A stretch of DNA of 64,000 nt, from contig NW_006767447.1 of the NCBI RefSeq assembly GCF_000264995.1, positions 197,384-261,383 of the forward strand. The letters are read 5' to 3'. Below the pieces are notes generated by a model. It was not told where the DNA came from. It searched no databases and saw nothing but the letters and a program-made list of their open reading frames with translations. This document shows, in pieces, positions 1 to 14,011 of this stretch. Source of the stretch: Punctularia strigosozonata HHB-11173 SS5. Taxonomy: Eukaryota; Basidiomycota; Agaricomycetes; Corticiales; Punctulariaceae. Numbering within the stretch: position 1 is the first letter of the stretch; each line of letters begins with the position of its first letter. Made by a program: the position numbers and the translations under genes.

Positions 1-1174
1 GAAATCCTGGACATCATCTTCAGCTACGCCTGTATAGACGGCGTGATCTCCGGCACGACGTTGTCCAGCGTCTCCAAGCATGTGCGCCCCGTGTCGGCGC
101 GGAGCAGATTCGGATCTCTGGCCCTCACATTGGGTGAACAGCAGCTCAACTCGTTCTCTGCACGGTTACCGGACCTATTGGCGGAAGGACGTCTCGATAG
201 ACATCACTTGCTCATATTCATTGACGAGGTCGCGGGACGGAGCCCTTGGGCCGACATGGACCTCGACACGGGGGCGGCAATGAGGATTGATGAGCGGGTG
301 AACGCCCCGTTGGATCAGGTCATGCCAGGTCGAGTGAGAGCAGACCCAGGTACGCAGTGAGTGATGTAACTTGGCCACGCCTATCATCTAACATGCGTGC
401 GTATATCATGAAGAGGACGAATCTCGGGAGAGGACTGCGCTTTATCAGCAACGACAGCTCGCGGTCAAACAGTCCGTCGCCAACATCCTCTGTGCAGTCG
501 GCGCGACGTTGCTCAGCTTGACGCTCGTGGCCCGCCACATCGACCTGTAAATGCTGCAGTTTTCTTCTTTCCTGTTCGCACGACTCGTCGATCTCACCGT
601 GGACCTAACCGCCTTCTCGGTCCGCCCCTGCGCCACGTTCGCGACCGTGCGCCGCTTGCACGTCATACGGAGCGCACCACACCTAGGCTGCTTTAGCCTT
701 GCACTACAAGTCATCGATCGTGCCTTTCCCTTGGTCGAGCACCTCCGGTTCTCCGGCATTGCGCACCGCGACCGACTTTTCGCCGTGCTGCGCATCTATC
801 TTGACATCCCCACCACGTCGGTGAATGCAGACACCTCGCTCACACCCATCGAGAGGGATCGGTTGACAGGGCGCTTGTCTCGTGCGCCTGCGGTCATCAA
901 CGCAGGGGTGGATGCAATGAGGGGCATCGCCAGCCGGGCTCTGGAGCGGCTTTACCTCCAGTTTCATTTCCAAAGACCGGTGCCTGCGTATGGGGCAAAC
1001 ACCGGCGCTCTCCGCTCCCGCCAGTCGCACGCATTGAACTGGTTGGTGAGCCGCGAGCGGGATGGACGGTTCGTCCTGCTCCCACCCCCGGTTGAGGACT
1101 CGACCTCGAAGTTGGCCCATACGTTGTGGTTGGCCAACGTGCAGAGTATCGAGCAGTGCTGGCCGGCGACATAG
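1..1174 (+). pseudogene. F-box-like protein gene, 5' part outside window, in-frame stop
   Basis: The reading frame is open from base 1 and begins inside an F-box-like segment (EILDIIFSYACIDG, then TTLSSVSKHVRPVSARSRF), the usual opening of basidiomycete F-box proteins, which recruit substrates to SCF ubiquitin ligases. A first intron fits at 350-413 (GT...AG, phase 1), after which the frame continues as EDESRERTALYQQ. At 548-550 a TAA stands directly before an in-frame ATG (551). The same frame then stays open to the stop ending at 1174 (207 codons, with the LRR-like leucine spacing seen in the C-terminal half of these proteins). No intron removes the TAA, because the only GT and AG around it are about 10 bases apart. 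It is either a decayed copy or an assembly error. The F-box identity is inferred from the start motif and general composition. Confidence 0.55.
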
Positions 1175-2521
1175 GGCATCGCACCAACCGAAGGGACCGA
1201 ATCTTCAGTCGGATAACGGTGTTCGCGCTTATACGCCCCGAGTAGCTCGGCAAGCGTTGTCCCCGATATGCGGGTTTCCTGGTGACTTATCATGTTCTAT
1301 GAGCAGGCGCCGCACCGTTGAAAGTCGCGTTGTGCGGGTTGCTCACTCACGACCGTGTTACGTCAGGACCTAGTCATCTCCCCAACCCTGTTTCACGCCC
1401 ACCGGAATCATTCCCCGGTCCCCGTGAGCGATGACTGTTCGAATCCCGCTCCTTGATTCAAAGATTTCACATCTCAGTCTCTGAGATCGCATAGACTGGT
1501 TGGTCGGTTGAGAAACAACACCGTGTGCGGCGTACAGTTAGACAGTGTACTGGCATGTGCATCGGCAGCGTGGGCGACAAGCCCTCTGGCCCTCCGACAT
1601 TTCGTATTCGATCCAAGATTGCTTTGCACATAATCGTAAACTTGGTGCATGGCTTCTCCTCGGGTTCATGGGTTCATGACAGCGCATCAACATATTATAC
1701 AGACACGAACGAACCGCAAGGAAATGGTGGTGAGGATTCCCCGCATCGTTCACACCATGGAACTGATATTCACTCTGTATATTGCAGGGAATAGAGAGTT
1801 TAAACGTGTACTCTATAACCGCTGCCGCAATCAACAAGGTTGCTTCGTCGACGCATCGCCTCGACATCTTCAAACTGACGGAAATATCACGACCCACTAT
1901 TCATGGACGAAGCACGTTGCTTACCCCCATTTAGCGACGGAGGGCGCATGTTACACCTCGGCTGGATTCGAGAAGTGCGCATCCATGGTCTCTTTGGCGG
2001 GCCGTGGAGGACGCAGCTTCCGTAATTCTGACGTCATGACCCTCCTGATCATATGAAATCGTAGCTTCGCATAACGCAGCCTGCAGATCTCCGCCCATGC
2101 CGTCCGACAACTCGGACTCATCGACAGTAGTCAGGTACGCTGGTCACACACGGATGCTCTGTATAGGTTCAATCAAAGAACAGGACAAAGTAACCAACTG
2201 CGCGCCTCGAACAATACATGCGATGTCGGCTGCTACGGAGCTGAAACTGCAATCGCATGGTCACCAGAGAAGTCGTCCGTAGTTTGTTGGTCTCTCCGTG
2301 TCGAGCGTGGGATGATGCACACACTCGACAATGACCCTCGGGAGCCAACGTGGGCCATTCCTGCATCCCCGCATTTGACATTCTATCCATTCGCTCCAGT
2401 CCTGCGCAAACATTTCTCGCGCCTCGCCGATTGGCTTAGCGGCGCTGTCTGCATAACGGGATCGAATGGTCGGGTGGCCGGATGTTGGTCATGGAATTGG
2501 CAAAGGATGGCCCTCATCAGG
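1175..2521. other. intergenic stretch, no gene seen
   Basis: Open frames here are short, overlap on both strands and show no family motif. Base composition is less GC-rich than the flanking genes. No tRNA cloverleaf could be drawn, although one TTCGAATCC-like box occurs near 1438-1446. Its distal part should hold the upstream control region of the secreted-protein gene that follows. Confidence 0.5.
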
Positions 2522-2528
2522 TATAAAA
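2522..2528 (+). promoter_or_regulatory. TATA box of the secreted glycopeptide gene
   Basis: TATAAAA stands 87 bases upstream of the ATG at 2615. It is the only such element in the upstream stretch and lies at the spacing normal for strongly expressed fungal secreted-protein genes. Confidence 0.6.
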
Positions 2529-2614
2529 GACCAAACTGCTCGACCAGATCCTTCAGCGGACAACACATCCAAGCCAACTCATTCTCGACTTGTATTTGCC
2601 TCCGAATTGACACG

Positions 2615-3296
2615 ATGTTCGCCCTCTCCATCGCCGCCGTCCTTGCCGCATTCACCTGCTTCGCCGCTGCTCAGGAGTCTCACCAGATCGCTGTACGTAC
2701 CATAACAACTGCATCGACGACGCTTACGCTCATGTACCTCGTCGGTGACTACAGATGACCAACAATTGCGGATCCGGCAGCCCCGTTTTCCTCTACGAGG
2801 CTAATGGCAATCCTCAGGGCCCGACCACTATCCAAGGCCAAGTGCTCGGCGGCATCGCCTGGGTCGACGGCTTTGCTGGTGCCAACTGCCAGAGCTCGGG
2901 CGTGAACTGCGGAGCCGTCGAGTTCACGCTCCGCAATGACGCTCCCAACCAGAACGCGGCCGACTTCACGCTCGAAGCCCAGGCTGCGAACGGTAACCAC
3001 CAGTTGTGAGTCCCTCGCATTCTCGACCGAACACGCTCGTCTTTGTGCTGACGTTATGTTGCTTGTCAGCACCTACCCAATGTCGTTCAGCTACACTGGC
3101 GGCGGTGCCTGCGCCGGCATCAGCGACAATTGCCCGTCCGCCAGTGACTGTCCCGATGCGTTCACGGACCCTACCAACGGCACTCCGAAGCAATGTGTCG
3201 GTACTAACGCTGGGGTTTGTTTCCTTCCCTTGTTTCTGGCCCGCCCAAGAAATCATACTAATCCTTGCGGTCTAGATTCAGATTACGTTCTGCTAA
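2615..3296 (+). CDS. small secreted thaumatin-like glycopeptide
   Basis: Exons 2615-2692, 2755-3005, 3070-3214 and 3276-3296 give 164 residues with consistent phases. Residues 1-19 are a signal peptide (MFALSIAAVLAAFTCFAAA, then QESHQIA). The mature part carries the TNNCGSGSPVF start, several paired cysteines (GANCQSSGVNCGAVEFTLRN; CAGISDNC; CPDAF; KQC) and ends in IQITFC. This is the pattern of the widespread Agaricomycete secreted family annotated as glycopeptide, with a thaumatin-like beta-sandwich. The last exon is only 21 bases but restores the conserved C-terminal cysteine. It is probably extracellular or wall-associated; no enzymatic role is known for the family. All introns are GT-AG, and the third has a CTAAT-type branch point. 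Confidence 0.85.
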
Positions 3297-3724
3297 ATGC
3301 ACTCCTCTCGGACAACGGCCTAGGTACCAATTTTCCCTGTACCGATATTTGCACGTTTGTCCTTCTTGCGGAATATGAGACATGAATATTCCTGGGACAC
3401 TCCATCTCAGTAAGGAGCTGGAGTTCGGAGGCAAACAGGAATCTTGGCTTCGATTCAGATTATAAACGATAGCACCATCTCTTAGTACGAATGGTAAGTT
3501 GCCTTCTGGGCCCTGGTATGCCGTCACTGCTCTTAGCAGGTTGAAGGTTCCGATAATCGATTTCAAAGATGCTCTGGATAATGTGTGTTGCTGATACATA
3601 TTGCATGGCTAGTATTGCTACAAGTATTCTCTATGGAACATTCACGCGTACTGAGAACATCGTGCTATCTGTTCGGGTGACCTGAAGTCAAATAATCAAC
3701 ATCCTGGATTTCGAACTAGATGGG

Positions 3725-6700
3725 TTAGTCAGAGGTATCATTCTGGGAACGTGGATAAAAAGTGAGCTTACCAGGCTCATAACATCGCTGCCAATGAGTG
3801 CCGTGAGCAATCCTGCTGAGATCAACATGTGTGCTATACCGTTTTGCAACGCTCGTAGGTATTACCAACTCATGGAAAAGTGGCCATAATTTATCGCGGT
3901 GGTGTACGGGAACCCATAACAGACGCTCGCCTTGAGGACCTAGTATCCAGCCATCCTCCAGTCTGATCGAGTTTGAGCTGTATTTGCTGGTGGTACTGAG
4001 AAGCAATGATGGGACAATCTGGTCTGCTGCGCGGAGGGAATGCTGAATCCGAGGAGATAGAGAAATCGCGGGGGCGCAATCATGTCGTGCTAACATGTGC
4101 CTAGTCAGAATCTGGATGCTCCGTACATCCCACATATGGATGTTCCCGTCATCAGAGCCAGAGATCATATGTGTCCCGTCCGTGGAGAATGCCACAGAGT
4201 ACACGAAGCCTGAATGTCCTCGGAGTGGTTCTCCGACCGGGCGGCCGGTGGCAACGTCCCATAGGCGCACCGTCCAGTCCGTAGATCCGGATGCAACGAG
4301 CGTCCCGTCGGGTGAGAATGCAACAGAAGTCACCATATGATCATGACCCCTCCATGGGCCTCCAATGGGTTTGCCTGAATCAGCTTCCCAGAGACGGACG
4401 CTGCAATCATCCGAGCCGGATACAACATACATGCCGTCATGCGAGACTGCAATCGCATGAACGGAGCCGCTATGCCCTCTGAACAGCGAGATCCTGGCCC
4501 CGGAACGGGCGTTCCATAGACGAATGGTGGAGTCCTCTAAGCAAGCGATGATGCGTGCGCCATCCCGGGAAAATGAAATGCCTCGGATGGTGCTGCTGTG
4601 GCCTGTAAAAGGGCCAGCGGATAGATGCCCGGTGTCAACATCGAAAACGCGTATTGTTTTGTCCAAAGATCCCGATGCAACGCGGGTTCCGTCGGGCGAG
4701 AAGGCAACGCACCACACGGGAGCATTGTGAGAGTAGACCTGTTTGTCAACGACGCGGTAGGAGTTGAGTCTCCATAATCGCACTGTACTGTCATCGGATG
4801 CCGAAACGATGCACGCGCCGTCTGATGAGATAGCAACCGCGTTGACTTGGTCGCGATGCCCGACCAATGGTTCGCCTACGGACTCGCCAGTGCGTGCATT
4901 CCATATTCGAACAGTGCTGTCAGAGGACCCGGAGACGATGTACGAGCCGCAAGGGGAGAAGATCACAGATTGAATTCCGACGCTATGTGCACCTTTGCCG
5001 GCACCTTGCACGGAAAAATCGCAGGCATTCGAGACAGTACGTGAGTCCTCTTCATCCATGTCTAAGGGTGACATCGGCGAGCTGTCGATACCTTGATCGT
5101 CTGGTATATTGGAATATGTCAGATCCCAGAGACGGATTGTGCAATCTGTCGATGCAGATGCGATACGTGTCCCGTCTGCGGAAAACGCAATACACCCTAC
5201 TGCGGACGAATGCCCCTCCAACGTCCTCCGAACTGTATAGCCGGGGTGAGTATCCCAGACGTGCACAACGGAGTTGTGTGATCCTGATATCGACCGTGTT
5301 CCATCCGGTGAGAAGACCATAGAACGAACGCCCGCGGGGTATTCTGGCAGCTGCATGGTTTCGCCTATAGGCTTGCGCGCGCGAACATTCCAGACTTGAA
5401 CAGTTCCGTCACGAGATCCGAGTACAAGGCGCTCTCCATCCGAAAGAAATGCGATCGCGCATACTTTGCCGATGGGCCAATCGGCAAGTGAGTGATCATA
5501 TATCATTCCATCCTGCTCGTTCCATATGCGTACTGTCTCATCCGCTGACAAGGACGCAAAGCAGGATCCGTCTGAAGCGAATGCTATGGACATGATACGG
5601 TCAGTATGTCTTTCAAGGGGTCCACCGATCGCCAGACCAGTGTGGCTGTCCCATAGCCTAATGGTCCAGTCCCAAGACCCCGACACAACGCGCCTGTTGT
5701 CGGGAGAAAATGCCACACACCGAACATCGTCAGTGTGGCCTCTGTAAGGGTCGCCAATCTGTTCGCCAGAGGACAGATTCCACAACCGAACAGTGTGATC
5801 TTGCGATCCTGACACAATTCGGGAGCCATCGCGGGAGAAGGCCACAGAAAGGACTGCATGCGTATGGCCCAGCAATCGTCGGATGAGGTGTCCCGTGTTG
5901 GTACTCCATACCCGGATCGCGCCATCCTCGCATCCCGACGCAAGCACTTCTCCATCGGGCGAGAAGGCACAGCAGTATACCCAGCACCCAGCATCCATAA
6001 CACAATACCACTGCGGCCAGTCATGGTCGGCACCGCCGACGACGGAGGCAATGCCGGGGAATTGAAATCGCGGAAAGCGTGACTTCAAGGGTGCGAAGGC
6101 AAGCGCGGAAAGGTATATATGAGGGGCGGATTGCCTGATCACTACGCCAAACTCCCGAGTGAATCGCAGTATGTCCTTCAGCAGTGGTTGTAGATCAGTG
6201 GATAATTTCTGAAGGGCGAGAGGTTCCTATAGCCAGGATGATTTAAGTATGGACTGCTGAAGCCATCCGAGACGAGCTTACCGCATCTGATATCCGTAAC
6301 AACGCCGACGCCGAGAATACTGAATCGACAGAATTAAGCAGGCTCAGCGCTTCAAGCCAGAATAAACTCTTCTCTCGTAGCACGTCTGTCGCGAGCGAGA
6401 TTATATCCAAGTTGAGTGAGGACCGCGCAAGGTGCTGAGCCCAGTACCTGCATGCGTAGGCGAGTGGGGAATCGATCGAGGAGTTTCCTTGTTCATGGTT
6501 GAGCGTATACGACGATTGCAGATTACACATATTGAAGTGCAGCGAGGATCGCATGAGTGTCATGGTCCCAGCGGCAAGCGAAGTTTCGGCGGCTGTTATA
6601 TCGACATAGAAACATCCACCGCGGTGTCGGTCGAGGAGGAAGTCCCGGAATGAGGTGTGGATTGGCCGTATGGTATGTGTAGTATCGTGAATACCGGTGA

Positions 6701-8662
6701 GGAGGGACCCCATTCGGCGTAGAATAAGTTCAAGGTCTCGTTTAGACAACACGTTGGCAAGGATGGTAGTGAGATCCTGGATAGAAAGGGGCTCCCGAGC
6801 CGCTAAGACGCTCTGCATAACGGATCTATAACGCCGCATCACCTTCTCGTTATAGGCGTTGAAGATGGACGCCAAAACCCGAGTGTACAAGTCGTCCAGG
6901 AGATACGTGCTAGTTCCCGTGGGCGTCTTTGCGTGTGGAAATAACGAGTCCATCCGTTCCTCTCCCGTCGTGCCAGCTGAGGAGTCATCTGTCAGGGCCG
7001 TACAAACGGTAAAGGCGAATTGGAACAGCCCCTCGGACAGCTCGGCGAGCCGCCAACAGAGAGATTCGTAGTCGTCGAAGTCGTCTCGGAGATCTTGCAG
7101 TGTACTTCTGATGTACCTATATATGTCGATGCGAGTCGATTCATACAGTTCCCTGCCCATACTCTTGCAACGAATGTGCGGCCGATTGACGAGGCGCGTA
7201 TGAATGTCGTCCTCTGGTCGGGCGGTCACTATGATACGGAGGTTACGAGGGAGAGACACGGTTCTATTTGCAAGGACGGAGAGTAGCGACCGCCGATCTT
7301 CGGAGCCGCTGGTCCCGCTCTCGTCGAGGGCGTCAATCACGATGACGATGGGGCCGGAGAGAGTAATTTGCTGCGTGGGGAGCAAAACGAGGCTCTCAAA
7401 CTGCGTCTCAATGTCCGTTGACGTAACGTCAGAGGGACGTAACGAGATGACCCTTGACAACGCATTCCTGATCTGAGGGTCGATGGCGGCAAGATTACGG
7501 GCGATAGTAGGAAACATCAGTGCGCATGTACGTTCCGGAAACGAGCGATTGAAGCAGAACACGGAGCCTAGGCGCCCCATGTCCTTGAAGCGCGCTGCGA
7601 TGGAATGGGCAACGGCCGACTTTCCGCTTCCAGCCTGGCCGAGAAGGAGATAGATTGATTGGGAGGACTCGTCGTCGTTGATCCATGAACATATGTCGTC
7701 CAGAAGTACCGTTCGAGTATCGGGGTGACACCGCTTGGTGCTATTGTAACCTGCATCCTTGGCGTACGGCAGCGTGCTCAAGGACATGTCCGTAGCTATC
7801 AAGGCGTGAGTTACGGGCGACCAAATCAGGGAGACGCCGAAAGTCACCGATATGTTCCGCGATATCCACAACCCCTAGTACCCGATTGACCGTAATTTCC
7901 GTACGAATCGTGGAAGATGTCGCCATTCGACTCCTGAGCTCCGAAAAAGCCATTTGGTATGCAGCAATCTTGCTATCAATGTCGGTGAATCGGTTCTTCA
8001 CAGCTCGGGTCCCTGGCATACGCGGAAGGGGTCAGTGTGGGTTGCCGCGAGCGTGAGATATCGACCGATGCCAGAAAACGTACAGAAGCCTGGAATCTTG
8101 GTGAAAGCTCGTAGGAAGTAGGCGCAGTCCAATGTCTGTTTTACCAGATAAGATATATGCAGCTCGGCCGAGCGCACGCGACTCAGTGGTTGCACTTCCT
8201 CTATGAAGGCGAAAGTGTTACAAAGCGTCTCGACTAGTCCTTGGATAGATTCGTCCTGCTTCATCTGCGCAACTATAGCCTGAGAGGGCGTGAGGTCTTG
8301 GAGACATAGAGAAGAAGATTACACACACATGAGGTATGGCAGATAGCAGGCTCCAAGCCATCTTCGCGTACGGATGAATCTGCGCAAGACTATCATGTAG
8401 GCTAATCAGCAAATGATGATCTGGTGTGTACCTCTGCCAATCCATCCACCAAACTAGCGAAAACCTGCAATCGCTTGACCAACGAATACCAGGCCTTGTC
8501 CATGACCCTATTCACACCGTCGGGCGCGGCTGAGATGTCTGTTATATCCGCCTTCGCTGACTCCATGTGCATGTGGCTGACTCCTCGGACAACTTCGTCT
8601 ATGACCCGCTGGATTTCAGCGACTTCTGAGCGCATAGCGGCGTCCTTATCCGTGCTCGTCAT
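3725..8662 (-). CDS. NACHT-WD40 STAND protein with 14 WD40 repeats
   Basis: Six exons (8432-8662, 8329-8379, 8084-8279, 7848-8012, 6282-7795, 3725-6208) join in phase to 1546 residues. The N-terminal 220 or so residues are helical and resemble the leader common to Agaricomycete NACHT proteins (LAEIHPYAKMAW across the first intron). The NACHT NTPase follows, with Walker A GQAGSGKSAVA and Walker B IVIVIDALDES, then a helical region and 14 WD40 units with the usual H...VxSVAFSPDG...SGSxDxTVRLW pattern, enough for two seven-blade propellers. The tail (GWILGPQGERLLWVP ... LDLSRIAHGT-type) is the conserved C-terminus of this fungal group. STAND proteins are NTP-driven molecular switches; in fungi some act in nonself recognition. 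The ligand is unknown here. A GTAAGC donor lies just before the last 15 codons, so the extreme C-terminus could differ. Confidence 0.9.
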
Positions 8663-10958
8663 CGCTTTATGCTCCTCAATGCCTTGAAGAGTGGTCTGAT
8701 GTGGCTCCTTCGTGAGCGAATCGTCAAATTAGGCGCTGCAACGAACCGATAGCATCTTCTGCCCCATAACCACGTCGTTCTGTGTCCATGGCTCATCTGC
8801 GATAGTGCCAAGCTTGAACAGGCGAGGAACAAACATTAGCGAAGGAAAGTAGTAGGACGAGGAAAAACGCACTAGTGTCGATGATCCATCTCCCGCACCG
8901 CTCAGAGCGTACAGAGGGGACGAGCCTGATCCTGATCCCCATTTCTCCTTGAACACTGCCCTCCCCTTCCGGATTATCTTCCGCATAACCTGACACTCTC
9001 GTAAGAAATGCGCAAAGGGATGAGCGAGGGGTGGCGGGGAAGGTCTTCACTCTTCCAGGTCCGATCAGACGGCGATGGTGGGGAATGGCCGTTATATGTA
9101 AAGCAGTCCAGAGAACTAACGATAGTATACTTCCGCGCCGAATACATAGCCCATCGAAGTATGACGGACGTTTATCAAAGCATGAATGAACAGCATTGGC
9201 CAAGAACACATGAGGACGAGGGGTCCGAAGTTAGATCCGGAACGCCGCGACGGAGCCATGAGGTTGTGCACTACAGCTCCGACGGCAGCTATGGATGTCA
9301 TTGGGATTCTTTGTGGGCGCGCTGGATAGCATGTTCGTATCGCACAGCCTGTATGGAAGGCACGAGGCGTGACGTCATCATCATTGGCATGCATGCGCGA
9401 GCTGAATCGGATGATCAGTATAGGTTGTATAGAAGTGAAGATCGAGGGTTTTACAGATGGCGAGCTTGAGACGTTGAACGGGAGTCGTTACGGTTCTGAC
9501 TCTCAGGGAGTGAATGTGGCAGCCACGACGAATGATATGTCGAACTTTTCCGTCCGATGACTCTGGCCTGAGCTTTGACCGGTGAACGATACGAAGTAGC
9601 ACCTAGAGTATTCGCTGAGGGGATAGATCAGTACGGTGCCACGCGCATAGCGTACTCGTTCCGATCTCCGAACCCGAAACTGGAAGACTCGCACGATCCA
9701 TGATATGCGGGCAAGCAGTCTGGATGTTATCGGATGATAAGCTTGACAAGCTTGACGACTCGTCCAGCACTTACACATCAGGTTCCTGCCCCGCAGACCG
9801 AAGGCCGAATCATGGTGGAATACTGGTCCTCGGCTCGAGGAAATCAATGAGCGGTAGTAGCCAGGATGACTTTCAGTGCAAGATCTACTGGTGAGATCAT
9901 CCTAACAGCAATTCGGCCTGAATGGTGCGGGGTAAAACCATGACACAGTGGCGCTCCGAACGTAGTAACCGTTCCCCAGCAGATGTCTGATTAGACGCCA
10001 GCTCCCTCAAAAGATACAATCGGTGCGGCCAAGGTGCGGGCGCGGGCGAGAGGTGCTCTTGTTCCCAATAAGGCAGAGATCGGTTGTCGATACCGCCCAT
10101 ACAGGCTGGCCAAAGCTCGCGATAAATCGGCGCAAGCTTCTTGATGCGCGCTGTTTTTGCGCCCCGCCGGTCGTCGACACGGGTCTGTCGGCGAGAAGCG
10201 TTCGATGGCCCCAAGATGCGAAGTACGTCGTTGTACATACCTCGACATCAGCAGAACGATCAGCAGAACACACGTGGCTTTCGACCTGCCCTGACGCTGA
10301 CCGTTTTCCCAACTTCTTCGAAGCTCGACCCAAGCCCTCGCAGAGGGACTCGTGACCAGCTGCCAGGAACGCAATACGAGGGAGTACGGTCGCCGCAGCC
10401 TTCTCGATTCGGAGCGACGTCGCGTATGGAGAGAGTGGCATGGCATGTCTCAAATCATACACCTCGATATGCCCGGCGCGGGGTAAGAAATGCAAGCAGA
10501 GAATTACATCAATGACAAAAGACCCAGCGCAGTTAGTTAGCCCGGAATCGGAGCGTACGGTTGTCGCGAGGTTGCCGCAGGAATAGCCCAGGAGGCACGC
10601 GGAAGCACGTGGCGACACCCGCCTCCTCCTTCAGAGAGCACCATCACGGTCGATCGCGAGTGGTCGTCCATTGCGGACCTTCCGACAGAACATTCCTTCA
10701 TGGCATCGGGAATAGCGCTCGCCCTCGTGAGACGGACTGCGTCATTCTCTCATCCTTCTCCGTGATCAACGCGCCGACTCTCCTGCGACGCGGACCTGAC
10801 CGACGAACGATGGCATGCGGTCGACAGCAGTCATGGGTCACATCCCCGCCGCAATCTTGGCGCTTTGACTCTGATCTACGCCGCGCTTGCCTTCTCTGGA
10901 CAACCTAGCATATTAATACAGGCTATCCGTGTCTTGCCTTCAGTCGTCGCGTTTCACG
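8663..10958. other. gene-poor stretch of 2.3 kb
   Basis: I see no supportable gene. The longest open frame is a 203-codon one on the minus strand (10007-10618) that matches no family I know, lacks a signal peptide or domain pattern and overlaps equally long frames on the other strand. No long terminal repeats, inverted repeats or transposase motifs were noticed. It could hold a fast-evolving orphan gene or decayed sequence. Confidence 0.4.
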
Positions 10959-10964
10959 TATAAA
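10959..10964 (+). promoter_or_regulatory. TATA box of the glucoamylase gene
   Basis: TATAAA lies 52 bases before the glucoamylase ATG at 11011, inside a short AT-richer patch. The position suits a highly inducible secreted-enzyme gene. Confidence 0.6.
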
Positions 10965-11010
10965 GAGATCTCGGTTTTCTTCATCGCACTTCACCGGTTG
11001 TTCCAGCGAG

Positions 11011-13645
<2,635 letters not shown>

Positions 13646-14011
13646 GCTCTCTGCCATGGATCGGAGCGAAGGCTTGCCCGATCACGCTCCGCGCGATGAA
13701 ATATACCACCCGCAACAAAGAGATTATTACAGTACGCTAACATCCTTCTTTCACACGAGATAAATCCGTGTTGTTTGCCGTTGATTGCCCTTTTTATCAA
13801 TATCGATGGAATTCCGATACCATATGCGCCGCCATGGTTCTTCATCTTAGCAAACGTCTTGCGAAACCGGGATGACCCGTACCTTCCCATGAATATACAG
13901 GCATACCCCGGACACGCATAGCGAAGCGAAACGGACGAAAGATGTGATATTCAACTTACGCCGGCGCGATTACGCGCATACGAACGATTTTGTAGATACG
14001 AGTAGACGCGC

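Noticed and set aside
1431-1452. Possible tRNA B-box (TTCGAATCC-like)
   Set aside because: No matching A-box upstream at tRNA spacing and no acceptor stem could be paired.
10007-10618. 203-codon minus-strand frame in the gene-poor gap
   Set aside because: No start context, domain, signal peptide or exon partner, and equally long frames overlap on the plus strand.
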